Part shown: piece after piece, positions 7,332 to 14,203 of the stretch
Numbering within the stretch: position 1 is the stretch's first letter
How the letters are laid out: the number at the start of each line of letters is the position of its first letter
Assembly: GCF_009910365.1 (NCBI RefSeq)
Contig: NZ_CP036423.1
Span: forward strand, 558,001-622,000
Direction: 5' to 3'
Source: Aequoribacter fuscus
Lineage (GTDB): Bacteria; Pseudomonadota; Gammaproteobacteria; Pseudomonadales; Halieaceae
DNA length: 64,000 bases
Notes under the pieces: model-generated
Told to the model about the DNA's origin: nothing
What the model saw: the letters and a program-made list of their open reading frames with translations, nothing else
Databases searched by the model: none
Position numbers and translations under genes: made by a program

Positions 7332-8150
7332 TCAGGTAATAACCGCAACTTGCTCAAGAAAACGACCATACTCACAATCATCAGCATGAAAAGGGTAGCA
7401 AGGCTTCAATAAAGCCTCTTTTGCTTTAAACAAAGAGTCTTCTACCCAACTATCATCGCCGACATAAGGAATCACAGCAGTTTGGAATTTCATCCAAGCC
7501 GTAGCGGGGTCGTTCTGGTCGAGCATTCCATCAATACCAACATGCTGCCCGTCAACGTAAACGAAGTAACCAATGTTTGAGACGGTGAAACCTTTTCGCC
7601 TCGCGATCCACTGATACATTTCCATTTGTCGACGATAACCAGCTTTGTAGTCGGGTTCTTTTGGGTCTTCGGGTGGTGCGATGAAAGTCTCGTCGAGCGG
7701 CTTTGGCTCCTTTCGCATTTGAGCCGTGCTTTTGTAGTCAACAATATGAAGCTCGCCGGTTTCAATATTTTCCCAAACGTCATCTAACCCGCCTCCAAAC
7801 AGAATGTTAGTTTCTTCATGGAGTGTGTTGAAGTGGTGGGGGCTTGCTCCAAATTGAAGGGAGCTCTCCCATTTCTCAATGTCTTCGTGAGCAAAGGGGC
7901 GAAGATGCTCCAACCCCGCTGCGACCATTATTGGATGAGGGCCTTTTCCTCGGTAAGCGTCAAAATCTTTCTTCAGCAGTGTGTCCGTATTCGTATTGAG
8001 CAGAAATCCCGGCATGCCTGGAAACTTCACACCTCTTGCTCGCTCAAGCCAGAAGCAAGCCTCGCACTTCAGGAGATTTTCTATCTTGCCTCTCGAAAGC
8101 TCATAAGGCTCGTCTGATTTTGGATCGTATGTTCCGCGATGTCTTGGCAT
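7332..8150 (-). CDS. PD-(D/E)XK nuclease with Cas4-like cysteine set
   Basis: The protein has 272 residues. A RecB/Cas4-type nuclease core is visible: D123/D124 (GGGLDDVW), D138 and K140 (HIVDYKST) and the QxxxY motif at Q175 (YRRQMEMYQW). Cysteines C29 and C32 at the N-terminus and C251 and C259 at the C-terminus match the split four-cysteine Fe-S arrangement of Cas4/AddB-type nucleases. It starts 7 bases after the integrase stop, so the two are one operon. A role in processing ends of the mobile element or in replication is likely; no cas1 or cas2 is present, so it is not a CRISPR Cas4. The exact substrate is unknown. Confidence 0.8.
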   Translation of the reverse strand: MPRHRGTYDPKSDEPYELSRGKIENLLKCEACFWLERARGVKFPGMPGFLLNTNTDTLLKKDFDAYRGKGPHPIMVAAGLEHLRPFAHEDIEKWESSLQFGASPHHFNTLHEETNILFGGGLDDVWENIETGELHIVDYKSTAQMRKEPKPLDETFIAPPEDPKEPDYKAGYRRQMEMYQWIARRKGFTVSNIGYFVYVDGQHVGIDGMLDQNDPATAWMKFQTAVIPYVGDDSWVEDSLFKAKEALLKPCYPFHADDCEYGRFLEQVAVIT

Positions 8151-8157
8151 AGCTTCA

Positions 8158-9513
8158 TCAACTCAAAATTGGGAAACCGGCATCATCATACGAAACCTTT
8201 TTGATATCGGCTACCCCAGAGCCTTTGAGCAGCTCATGAAGTTCTCGTTCTGTTTGAAAGTCGTCGTAAGTTTGGTCGATGACACGAACTGATGTCCCAA
8301 GACTTTTAGCTAGTTTGCGGACATCAACGCCTCTATTGAGCGACATTGTGATGAAAAAGCCTCGGAGAGAGTAGGGGACTAGTTTGTCCTTTCTCGCTGT
8401 TCCCCAGTCTTCCCAAAGCCCTATGTCTTTGAGCATTGTTTCCCATTGTTTGCGGAAAGATTTTATCGGGTCTCCTTTTCGATGAACCCCAGCTTTATCT
8501 CTTGTGTGGGCAAAAATGTAAGGGGAGTCGATTTCTCTGGCTTTCTGAAAGTTCTTCAAGAATTCAAGGTAGTCATGAGCTTCTTTGAATATAGGGGCTT
8601 CATATTGTGTTTTGTCTCTTCTCTGAAGAATGAGGTTGCCATCTTTGGTTCTTTTTATATCTTCCCATCGAGGCAGATTCTTCAAAACTTTTCCGGAAGG
8701 TGGACGGTAGCCGGTCCAGCTGACAAAGTTCAACCATATCCAAAACTGGAGAGCGGCGTCCTTATTATACTGAGATGCCTTGTTCTCAGTTCTTATGCCC
8801 TCGTATTTGTCACGCGCATAGCGAACCATCTTGAGCCACTCCTCGGCTTGAAGTGGTCGTCCCGCTCGCTCAGAGGTTTGTGCGGGGGGGCGAAAAGGTG
8901 ATGGGATAAAGTCAGTCAAACCTTCGTCAAAAGCATAGCGCCAAATCATTCTGATCTGAGTGATGTTTTGGTGAGTCCAAGAGGGAGACCAGTCTCTATT
9001 AATAGCCGCCCATTCTGAAAAACGAGATAAGTCTCTTTGCGTGACTTTGCGGAAGTCTTGAGTTGGCAACGTGTCCCAAAAATCTTCAAGGTGGCGCAGA
9101 ATATTATCTGCCTTGTCGGCTTTTACCGAAGACCAGTATGGAGAGTGACCTTTGACGACTCTTGTTCCTTTGACGATGTATATGTCTTTGCCGAGTCGCT
9201 CATTTTCATTGGCCCACCATCGGTACTGTTTTTTGTAGTCGTCCGCGACGCTCTTTACCGACTTCGCGTTTCTGGGGTTATCTCCGACTGAAACAGCTGA
9301 CAAAAATTCTTGCCAAATAGCGTTTGCCCTTCGCTTCGCTTTGAGTCGGCTTGCTCGGCTCTCTTCGTAGGGTATTTTGGTGGAGCGATACTCGCTTTCG
9401 CCTTTGGCCTTCCAATACATTCGGACATACCAATAAGCGTTCTTGCCCGTTGCTTTTTTGCCGAGCATACAGCCTTCGTCAAGCGGTTCAATGGGGAAAA
9501 ACTTCTTCGACAC
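8158..9513 (-). CDS. int: Tyrosine-recombinase integrase of the element
   Basis: A GTG at 9513 (VSKKFF) follows GAGGGA and gives 451 residues; a TTG at 9546 in frame is possible but has no binding site. The protein has an N-terminal arm-binding region rich in Arg and Lys, a core-binding domain (about 90-215) and a catalytic domain with R270 (SWTGYRPPS), K301, R384 in YSLRGFF and nucleophile Y416. The first His of the HxxR motif is replaced by Tyr, a known variation. The gene lies next to a broken tRNA-Val and to repeats fitting arm sites, the normal place for an integrase. It probably integrates or excises the region to its left. Confidence 0.85.
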   Translation of the reverse strand: MSKKFFPIEPLDEGCMLGKKATGKNAYWYVRMYWKAKGESEYRSTKIPYEESRASRLKAKRRANAIWQEFLSAVSVGDNPRNAKSVKSVADDYKKQYRWWANENERLGKDIYIVKGTRVVKGHSPYWSSVKADKADNILRHLEDFWDTLPTQDFRKVTQRDLSRFSEWAAINRDWSPSWTHQNITQIRMIWRYAFDEGLTDFIPSPFRPPAQTSERAGRPLQAEEWLKMVRYARDKYEGIRTENKASQYNKDAALQFWIWLNFVSWTGYRPPSGKVLKNLPRWEDIKRTKDGNLILQRRDKTQYEAPIFKEAHDYLEFLKNFQKAREIDSPYIFAHTRDKAGVHRKGDPIKSFRKQWETMLKDIGLWEDWGTARKDKLVPYSLRGFFITMSLNRGVDVRKLAKSLGTSVRVIDQTYDDFQTERELHELLKGSGVADIKKVSYDDAGFPILS

Positions 9514-9527
9514 TCTTCCCTCGCAAT

Positions 9528-9546
9528 ATACCCAAAAAATACCCAA
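9528..9546. repeat. Candidate integrase arm-type site, copy 1
   Basis: ATACCCAAAAAATACCCAA is made of two ATACCCAA units 11 bases apart. It matches the copy at 9602-9620 at 18 of 19 positions and lies just upstream of the integrase start. Confidence 0.6.
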
Positions 9547-9601
9547 TGCTAGTGCTTTTAGGAAAGGTCGGTCCGCATAAAATCAGGCGTTGCGAGAAGA
9601 C

Positions 9602-9620
9602 ATACCCAAAAGATACCCAA
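9602..9620. repeat. Candidate integrase arm-type site, copy 2
   Basis: ATACCCAAAAGATACCCAA lies 74 bases (about seven helical turns) from copy 1 and about 70 bases from the tRNA remnant. This is the usual arrangement of arm sites beside a core site. Confidence 0.6.
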
Positions 9621-9689
9621 CACAAACACTACAATAAATTTTTTGAGATTTCCAGAAAGATCAGTATTTATAGGGCTTTCAGAGGAGGT

Positions 9690-9758
9690 TGGTAGGATGT
9701 CATAGCTGAGCACGACCTCATGTCAAGGTAGCGCTCTAACCAACTGAGCTATGGTCCT
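9690..9758 (-). pseudogene. Damaged tRNA-Val(GAC) at the element junction
   Basis: The 5' half is perfect: acceptor strand AGGACCA, D-arm GCTCAGTTGGTTAGAGC and anticodon stem-loop CTACCTTGACAT with anticodon GAC (9722-9724). After the anticodon loop the sequence departs from any tRNA: no GGTAG strand, no T-loop. Yet it ends in TCCTACCA, matching the last bases of a valine tRNA. The break at the anticodon loop suggests that integration or later loss destroyed the 3' half. An intact copy would have to exist elsewhere. Confidence 0.7.
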
Positions 9759-9773
9759 AAAATTTGGACGCGA

Positions 9774-9802
9774 AGCATAAGGTTTGTTGAGCAATTTGTA
9801 AA
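9774..9802 (-). promoter_or_regulatory. Intact tRNA promoter
   Basis: TTTACA (9797-9802) and TATGCT (9774-9779) are separated by 17 bases and followed by a GC-containing discriminator, typical of stable-RNA promoters. It drives the broken tRNA-Val and possibly transcripts into the element. The adjoining sequence to 9940 holds no gene. Confidence 0.7.
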
Positions 9803-9940
9803 GAATAGAAATGCATTTAAGGTTCGTATCTCAGCCGATTTGGCTCCCCTCTTCGAATGAGGTTGCCCTCCCGCTTCCAATTTTAAAGGCAGGCGATCTC
9901 GAGCCATGTGATCTGCCAAGATGAAGCGTTCTGGGCTTCG

Positions 9941-10534
9941 TTACGCCTTAGATGCGCCCAAGTCTTGAAGATGCTCGATAACAAATTCCACGCGATCCTG
10001 CCCCCAAAAAATTTGGTCGCCAATGATAAAGGTTGGGACCCCAACGGCACCGTCCGCATCGGCTAGCTTTGCATTGTTTTCGAGTATAGCTAAATTCCGA
10101 GCGTCTCCTGATGCTGCAATCAGAGTGTCCGCATCCAACCCACAGCGGTTGGCGATATTGCGCAGACTTTTGTCGAGCGCGATATTGTTGCCAAACTCCC
10201 ATTCCTCGCGCATGGTCTCGATAATGTACTCACGAAGCTTACCTTGCGCTTCTGCGTAAAACGACGCGGCTCCTGCGGGGGTGGGTTCTGTTTCCATCGG
10301 TGGAGGGTTAACAGGAATTCCCAGGCGCTTGGCAAAGCGTTTCAGGTCTTGGCGCGCAATTGGAAGCTTTTTCTTGGCTCGCTCAGGACTAGAGCGCAAA
10401 TTCCAGCCGCCCACTGGGCGCCAGACTAAGTTTACGTCAAAGTCATCAAACACCGGCCACATCGTTTTGGACAACAGATAGCAGTACGGGCTTCGGAAGT
10501 TGAAATAAAGCGTGACATCGATAGGTTTGTTCAT
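9941..10534 (-). CDS. 2-hydroxychromene-2-carboxylate isomerase family protein
   Basis: This is a DsbA-fold, glutathione-dependent isomerase of about 200 residues. The N-terminal YFNFRSPYCYL holds the Ser-Pro used by this family in place of a CXXC, and the C-terminal GVPTFIIGDQIFWGQDRV is the family's cis-Pro and substrate loop. NahD-type enzymes act on 2-hydroxychromene-2-carboxylate in naphthalene breakdown. Here it is the last gene of the phenol operon, 57 bases after the DUF1329 gene. Its true substrate may be another meta-cleavage by-product handled with glutathione, which fits the two GST-family genes near 36 and 40 kb. Confidence 0.85.
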   Translation of the reverse strand: MNKPIDVTLYFNFRSPYCYLLSKTMWPVFDDFDVNLVWRPVGGWNLRSSPERAKKKLPIARQDLKRFAKRLGIPVNPPPMETEPTPAGAASFYAEAQGKLREYIIETMREEWEFGNNIALDKSLRNIANRCGLDADTLIAASGDARNLAILENNAKLADADGAVGVPTFIIGDQIFWGQDRVEFVIEHLQDLGASKA

Positions 10535-10591
10535 GATTTTGTTCCCGTTTTTTTAATAATCATTGTTAAGTTCCGAGTATCCGACCAGATC

Positions 10592-11899
10592 CTATCGTCC
10601 AGCCGCACGCATCTGTTGCGTTGTAAACATATTAGGACGCAAATCCTCAGCGGGCATGTGCGTTCTAAACTGCAGAGTGGTGCAATGCCTGGCCTGTAGA
10701 TCAACCATCGAAACGCCGTCGGTGACTAAACCCTGCCAGTCCTCATTTTTCGCTTCGTGCTGCGATGAATCACTCGCTGCAACCATGCCGAGTTTCCACA
10801 GATTTCCAGGGCGGTCGTAAATGCGTGTGAGTAAGGGCACGTAGGTCTCGGCATCAATTGAAAAGATACGCTCTTTGAGCGGATGCGAAGGATTCACGGG
10901 GGTCGCTTTAAGCATGTGTACGGTGCGGACTTGCCAAGTAACCGATGGAAAACATCCGCCTTTGCCTTCAAATTTGATGACCGTGAGTTCATCGTCTTTC
11001 TTTTCTTTGTAGGAGGCGGGTAGGGCATTAAACGCATACATCGGTGCAAGTAACTCTTTGCTGCCTAGGTATTCCCACCTCATGTCCCGAATTCGGCCGT
11101 TGTAGCCCATAAAGTCCTCGATCATGATGTCGCTACCCAAAAAGGCATCGGTCTTCTGACCCGTTGGAAGGCGTTTTACGCGACGTTGTGCTGTTAGATA
11201 GATCCAGGCCTGTTCGGCATCGCCGTCGTTTTTCTTGGTGTAAGTCAGTAGCTGCGTGTTGCGAATGTCTTGCGGTCGCTGGACCTGTAAATACAACGCG
11301 GAGTAAAGATTAGCGGGGTTCTGCTCTAGTTCGGGCATGGGCGCCCGGGAGTGACGATGGCTAAACCGCATGAGCGCTCCGTACATCTCGATTGTGCGCT
11401 CAGTCGTATCGTTTTTCATGCTTTTGTAGTGCCAGCTCAGTGATTGGGTCTCTGATTCATCAGGCCCATAGGTGTAGCGCATATTCCATGCGACTTTTTC
11501 GCCAGCGCGCGGGTCGTTAATGTCCGGCCATTCAGGGAAAGGGCGACCGTTTTGGTAGTTCATCAGATCACCCGTTTCAGGTCCTAGCTGCGTTTGTCCT
11601 TTATATTGCTCCGTTGCGCCGACGTAATTGGGGTGCTGTGGAAAAGCAATGTAAGGGCCCGTGGTGATACTGACTTCACCCGCAGCAATGACACTGTATA
11701 CGGCCGGATCGACTAACTCTACGAAGGTGTCTACATTACTTTGGTTAATCACGGTGCCAGGTTCGATGTTAGTTTTGGGTGGGTAACTAAAATCGCTTTG
11801 AGCGTGGGCGGTGAGTGCAGTTAATGCAGATAGTGCAGTTAATGCAGATACAAACCCAGCGACGAGGCCGTGGGTGACTAATTTGAAATGGGCATGCAT
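10592..11899 (-). CDS. DUF1329 periplasmic/outer-membrane-associated protein, copy 1
   Basis: A 435-residue protein with a Sec signal peptide (about 34 residues, ending in TAHA) and the DUF1329 body, recognisable by KNTQLL/RNTQLL-type strands, the RRVKRLP motif, SDIMIEDFMGYNGR and a final CTTLQFRTHMP. DUF1329 proteins have a LolB-like beta-fold and occur beside DUF1302 outer-membrane proteins and RND exporters in clusters for hydrophobic substrates. This copy sits inside the degradation operon, between the ABM membrane protein and the isomerase. A homologue (copy 2) is on the opposite arm. An 18-bp tandem duplication lengthens its signal peptide. AAGGA lies 7 bases before the ATG. Confidence 0.85.
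   Translation of the reverse strand: MHAHFKLVTHGLVAGFVSALTALSALTALTAHAQSDFSYPPKTNIEPGTVINQSNVDTFVELVDPAVYSVIAAGEVSITTGPYIAFPQHPNYVGATEQYKGQTQLGPETGDLMNYQNGRPFPEWPDINDPRAGEKVAWNMRYTYGPDESETQSLSWHYKSMKNDTTERTIEMYGALMRFSHRHSRAPMPELEQNPANLYSALYLQVQRPQDIRNTQLLTYTKKNDGDAEQAWIYLTAQRRVKRLPTGQKTDAFLGSDIMIEDFMGYNGRIRDMRWEYLGSKELLAPMYAFNALPASYKEKKDDELTVIKFEGKGGCFPSVTWQVRTVHMLKATPVNPSHPLKERIFSIDAETYVPLLTRIYDRPGNLWKLGMVAASDSSQHEAKNEDWQGLVTDGVSMVDLQARHCTTLQFRTHMPAEDLRPNMFTTQQMRAAGR
11815..11850. repeat. Two tandem 18-bp repeats inside a signal peptide
   Basis: GTGCAGTTAATGCAGATA occurs twice without gap (11815-11832, 11833-11850). Translated on the minus strand it duplicates SALTAL in the hydrophobic core of the DUF1329 signal peptide, in frame. 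Confidence 0.9.
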
Positions 11900-11912
11900 G
11901 GTGTATTCCTTA

Positions 11913-12473
11913 TTATTTGAAAAGCCATTTGGCCAGCAGACTGTTGACGCGAGGCATGATCAGGTAGGTCATTAGAATTACCTGGATACCGACCACCAAA
12001 GCCGTTTGCGCGAGCCGAGGCCAGTCGGAAAGAAGCGGATTCAAAACCGTGAGCAGTGTGTTGAGCAAGACAAAAACAACGCTGAACAGCACCACAGACA
12101 TCTTCCAGCGGCTGGGATGAGGTGTGGGCGAGGTCGCATTTGTTTGATCAAACCAGACTTCAAGCCCAGACATGATGTTTCGGCTTTCGTGTCCCTCAAT
12201 AATGTGCGCTACTTCGGCGACAGTTTGCGCGTGTTCAGAAGAAGCTTGCCAAGCCGCGGCATGAGCGTGGGTATCGAAACGGTAGATGGTGGTGTATCCT
12301 CTCGAGCCTGCTGATGGCCGAAAAATATTGGCTCCCATGTAGCCTTGAAACTGCGCTGCTAAGCCCGCAATTTTTGACACCCAAGCTTCATACTCAGCTT
12401 CATGACCCGCCTTGACGGTGCGTGAGACCGCGACGACCACCTGCTCGTTACTTTGATTTGTGGACTCAGACAT
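11913..12473 (-). CDS. ABM-domain protein with two membrane helices
   Basis: Residues about 10-105 form an antibiotic-biosynthesis-monooxygenase-like ferredoxin fold (VVVAVSRTVKAGHEAEYEAW start, IYRFDTHAHAAAW strand). Two transmembrane helices follow, at about 124-147 and 154-174. The ABM fold includes small quinone or heme oxygenases and stress proteins; the tail would place it on the inner face of the membrane. It lies 13 bases upstream of the DUF1329 gene and downstream of dmpH, so it is co-expressed with phenol degradation. A role in dealing with reactive quinone or catechol products is plausible but inferred. GGAGG precedes the ATG. Confidence 0.75.
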   Translation of the reverse strand: MSESTNQSNEQVVVAVSRTVKAGHEAEYEAWVSKIAGLAAQFQGYMGANIFRPSAGSRGYTTIYRFDTHAHAAAWQASSEHAQTVAEVAHIIEGHESRNIMSGLEVWFDQTNATSPTPHPSRWKMSVVLFSVVFVLLNTLLTVLNPLLSDWPRLAQTALVVGIQVILMTYLIMPRVNSLLAKWLFK

Positions 12474-12592
12474 TACCGTTCCTCCGAGGTCTTATCGCAC
12501 GACCTAGACGCGTATCTTGCAGATCAAGAGAACGTGTGAAAAAAAGGAGCGATCAAGCCGCCCCAAAACACGCATTCACACCCCCCCGGGTA

Positions 12593-13387
12593 TCAGACGA
12601 ATGAAAAACCGACGTTGCCGAGACCTTGGTAGCGAACGTTGATGCAGTCGCCTTTTTCAACCAAGACGGCTGCGGTGATTCCGCCGGTCATCACAAAAGT
12701 GCCTGCCGGGATGTATTCATCCACGTCGGCGAGCATGTCAGCAAGCATTGCGACGCTGGCGGCTGGGTGATCAAGTACAGCAGCACCCGCGCCTAGCTCC
12801 ACGATTTTGCCGTTTTTCTCCATCACTACGCCCAGTGTTGACCAGTCAAAATCGCCGGGTCCAGCTGCGTGGCTACCTACTACAAAGCCGCGTGAGGACG
12901 AGTTGTCGGCCATGACACTGGTCAGATCAAATTTGAAATCCTTGTAGCGAGAGTCGATAATCTCCACTGCGGGTACGACTAATTCAGTCGCATCGAGCAC
13001 CTCTTCAACCGTGATACTGCGTCCACGCAAATCCTTGTTGGTTACGAAAGCAATTTCGGCTTCGACTTTGGGGTGGATGTACTGATCCCAGTCAATAGCG
13101 GCACCGTCGGCTTCGCTAAAGTAGTCCATCAAAAAACCGTAACAGGGCTTCTCGACACCCATTTGGCTCATTTTCGCCCAAGAGGTTAATCCCATTTTAA
13201 GACCCACCAGCTTGTTACCGCGCTCAAGCTTGCGGCGGCGAATTTCCCACTGAATAGCCGTTGCGTCTGCAAAGGTCATGTTTGGGTAGTCGTCGGTGAT
13301 TTTTAGTATCTCGCGACATTCGAGCTCGGCGTTCTCCACGTGCTCGGCGAGTGAGGCGATCGTAGCTTGATCTAGTGTAATACTCAT
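12593..13387 (-). CDS. dmpH: 4-oxalocrotonate decarboxylase
   Basis: This 264-residue protein of the fumarylacetoacetate-hydrolase superfamily converts 2-oxo-3-hexenedioate to 2-oxopent-4-enoate plus CO2. The marker segments of DmpH/XylI are seen: WEIRRRKLERGNKLVGLKMG, LTSWAKMSQMGVEKP, HPKVEAEIAFV (metal-binding Glu residues), VEIIDSRYKDFKFDL and MTGGITAAV. It follows dmpE by 14 bases; the two enzymes act in succession and form a complex in characterised systems. Length and motifs are normal, so it should be active. Confidence 0.93.
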   Translation of the reverse strand: MSITLDQATIASLAEHVENAELECREILKITDDYPNMTFADATAIQWEIRRRKLERGNKLVGLKMGLTSWAKMSQMGVEKPCYGFLMDYFSEADGAAIDWDQYIHPKVEAEIAFVTNKDLRGRSITVEEVLDATELVVPAVEIIDSRYKDFKFDLTSVMADNSSSRGFVVGSHAAGPGDFDWSTLGVVMEKNGKIVELGAGAAVLDHPAASVAMLADMLADVDEYIPAGTFVMTGGITAAVLVEKGDCINVRYQGLGNVGFSFV

Positions 13388-13401
13388 TGTGCGCTCCTCG
13401 C

Positions 13402-14184
13402 TTAGGTGAATTGGATTGTGCAGTTACCGACACCGCCCACTTTAACGGTCATGACGTCGCCCGCCTGAACCGGCTCGAGCGGTACTAGGCTGCCAGAAAG
13501 GATGATATCGCCCGCGTTCAATGTGATGCCGAACTGCCCAAGCGTATTTGCAAGCCAAGCGACACAGTTTACTGGGCTACCCAAAGCTGCTGCGCCGGCC
13601 CCGGTAGAGATGACTTTACCGTTCTTCTCAACCACCATACCGACCGTCGCCAAGTCGAGCTTGCGCGGGTCGATGGCGGCCGCTTCGTTTACGGTAAAAA
13701 GGCCGCAAGAGGCGTTGTCAGATACCGTGTCTTGAATCTTGATCTGCCAGTTTTCAATGCGTGAGTCCACCACCTCAAAGCAGGGCAGAACCGCCTCTGT
13801 TGCTGCCAGTACATCCGCGTTGGTGATACCCGGGCCACACAAGTCTTTCTTTAGAACAAAAGCGAGCTCGCCTTCTGCGCGAGGCTGAATGAGCGTACTA
13901 GAGATAGGCATTTCACCGTCGTAACGCATCGCGTTGGTCATGAAACCGAAATCCGGTTGGTGAACATTCAACATGTTCATTACCGCTTTACTGGTGACGC
14001 CAATTTTTTTACCAATGACCTTCTCACCCGCCGCCAACCGATTTTCGAGCATGCGGAGCGAGATTTTATATGCGTCCTCAATGGTGATGTCTGGGTGCGA
14101 GGTGGTCAGCGGCGCGAGTGTCTTCCGCGCCACCATGGCTTTGTAGAGTTCATCACCTAACTGATGAATCAGTTTTGTTTCCAT
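13402..14184 (-). CDS. dmpE: 2-oxopent-4-enoate hydratase
   Basis: The 260-residue protein adds water to 2-oxopent-4-enoate, giving 4-hydroxy-2-oxovalerate for DmpG. It is homologous to its downstream neighbour DmpH but carries hydratase-type segments: IGKKIGVTSKAVMNMLNVHQPDFG, QPRAEGELAFVL, CFEVVDSRIENWQIKIQDTV and AALGSPVNCVAWLANTLG. It is full length with a normal metal-binding E-x-E motif. Placement between dmpC and dmpH matches the classic operon order. Confidence 0.93.
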   Translation of the reverse strand: METKLIHQLGDELYKAMVARKTLAPLTTSHPDITIEDAYKISLRMLENRLAAGEKVIGKKIGVTSKAVMNMLNVHQPDFGFMTNAMRYDGEMPISSTLIQPRAEGELAFVLKKDLCGPGITNADVLAATEAVLPCFEVVDSRIENWQIKIQDTVSDNASCGLFTVNEAAAIDPRKLDLATVGMVVEKNGKVISTGAGAAALGSPVNCVAWLANTLGQFGITLNAGDIILSGSLVPLEPVQAGDVMTVKVGGVGNCTIQFT

Positions 14185-14203
14185 AATTTGTCTCTTTTGT
14201 CTG

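Noticed and set aside
7332-8150. Cas4 of a CRISPR system
   Set aside because: Motifs resemble Cas4, but there is no repeat array, Cas1 or Cas2; the partner is an integrase.
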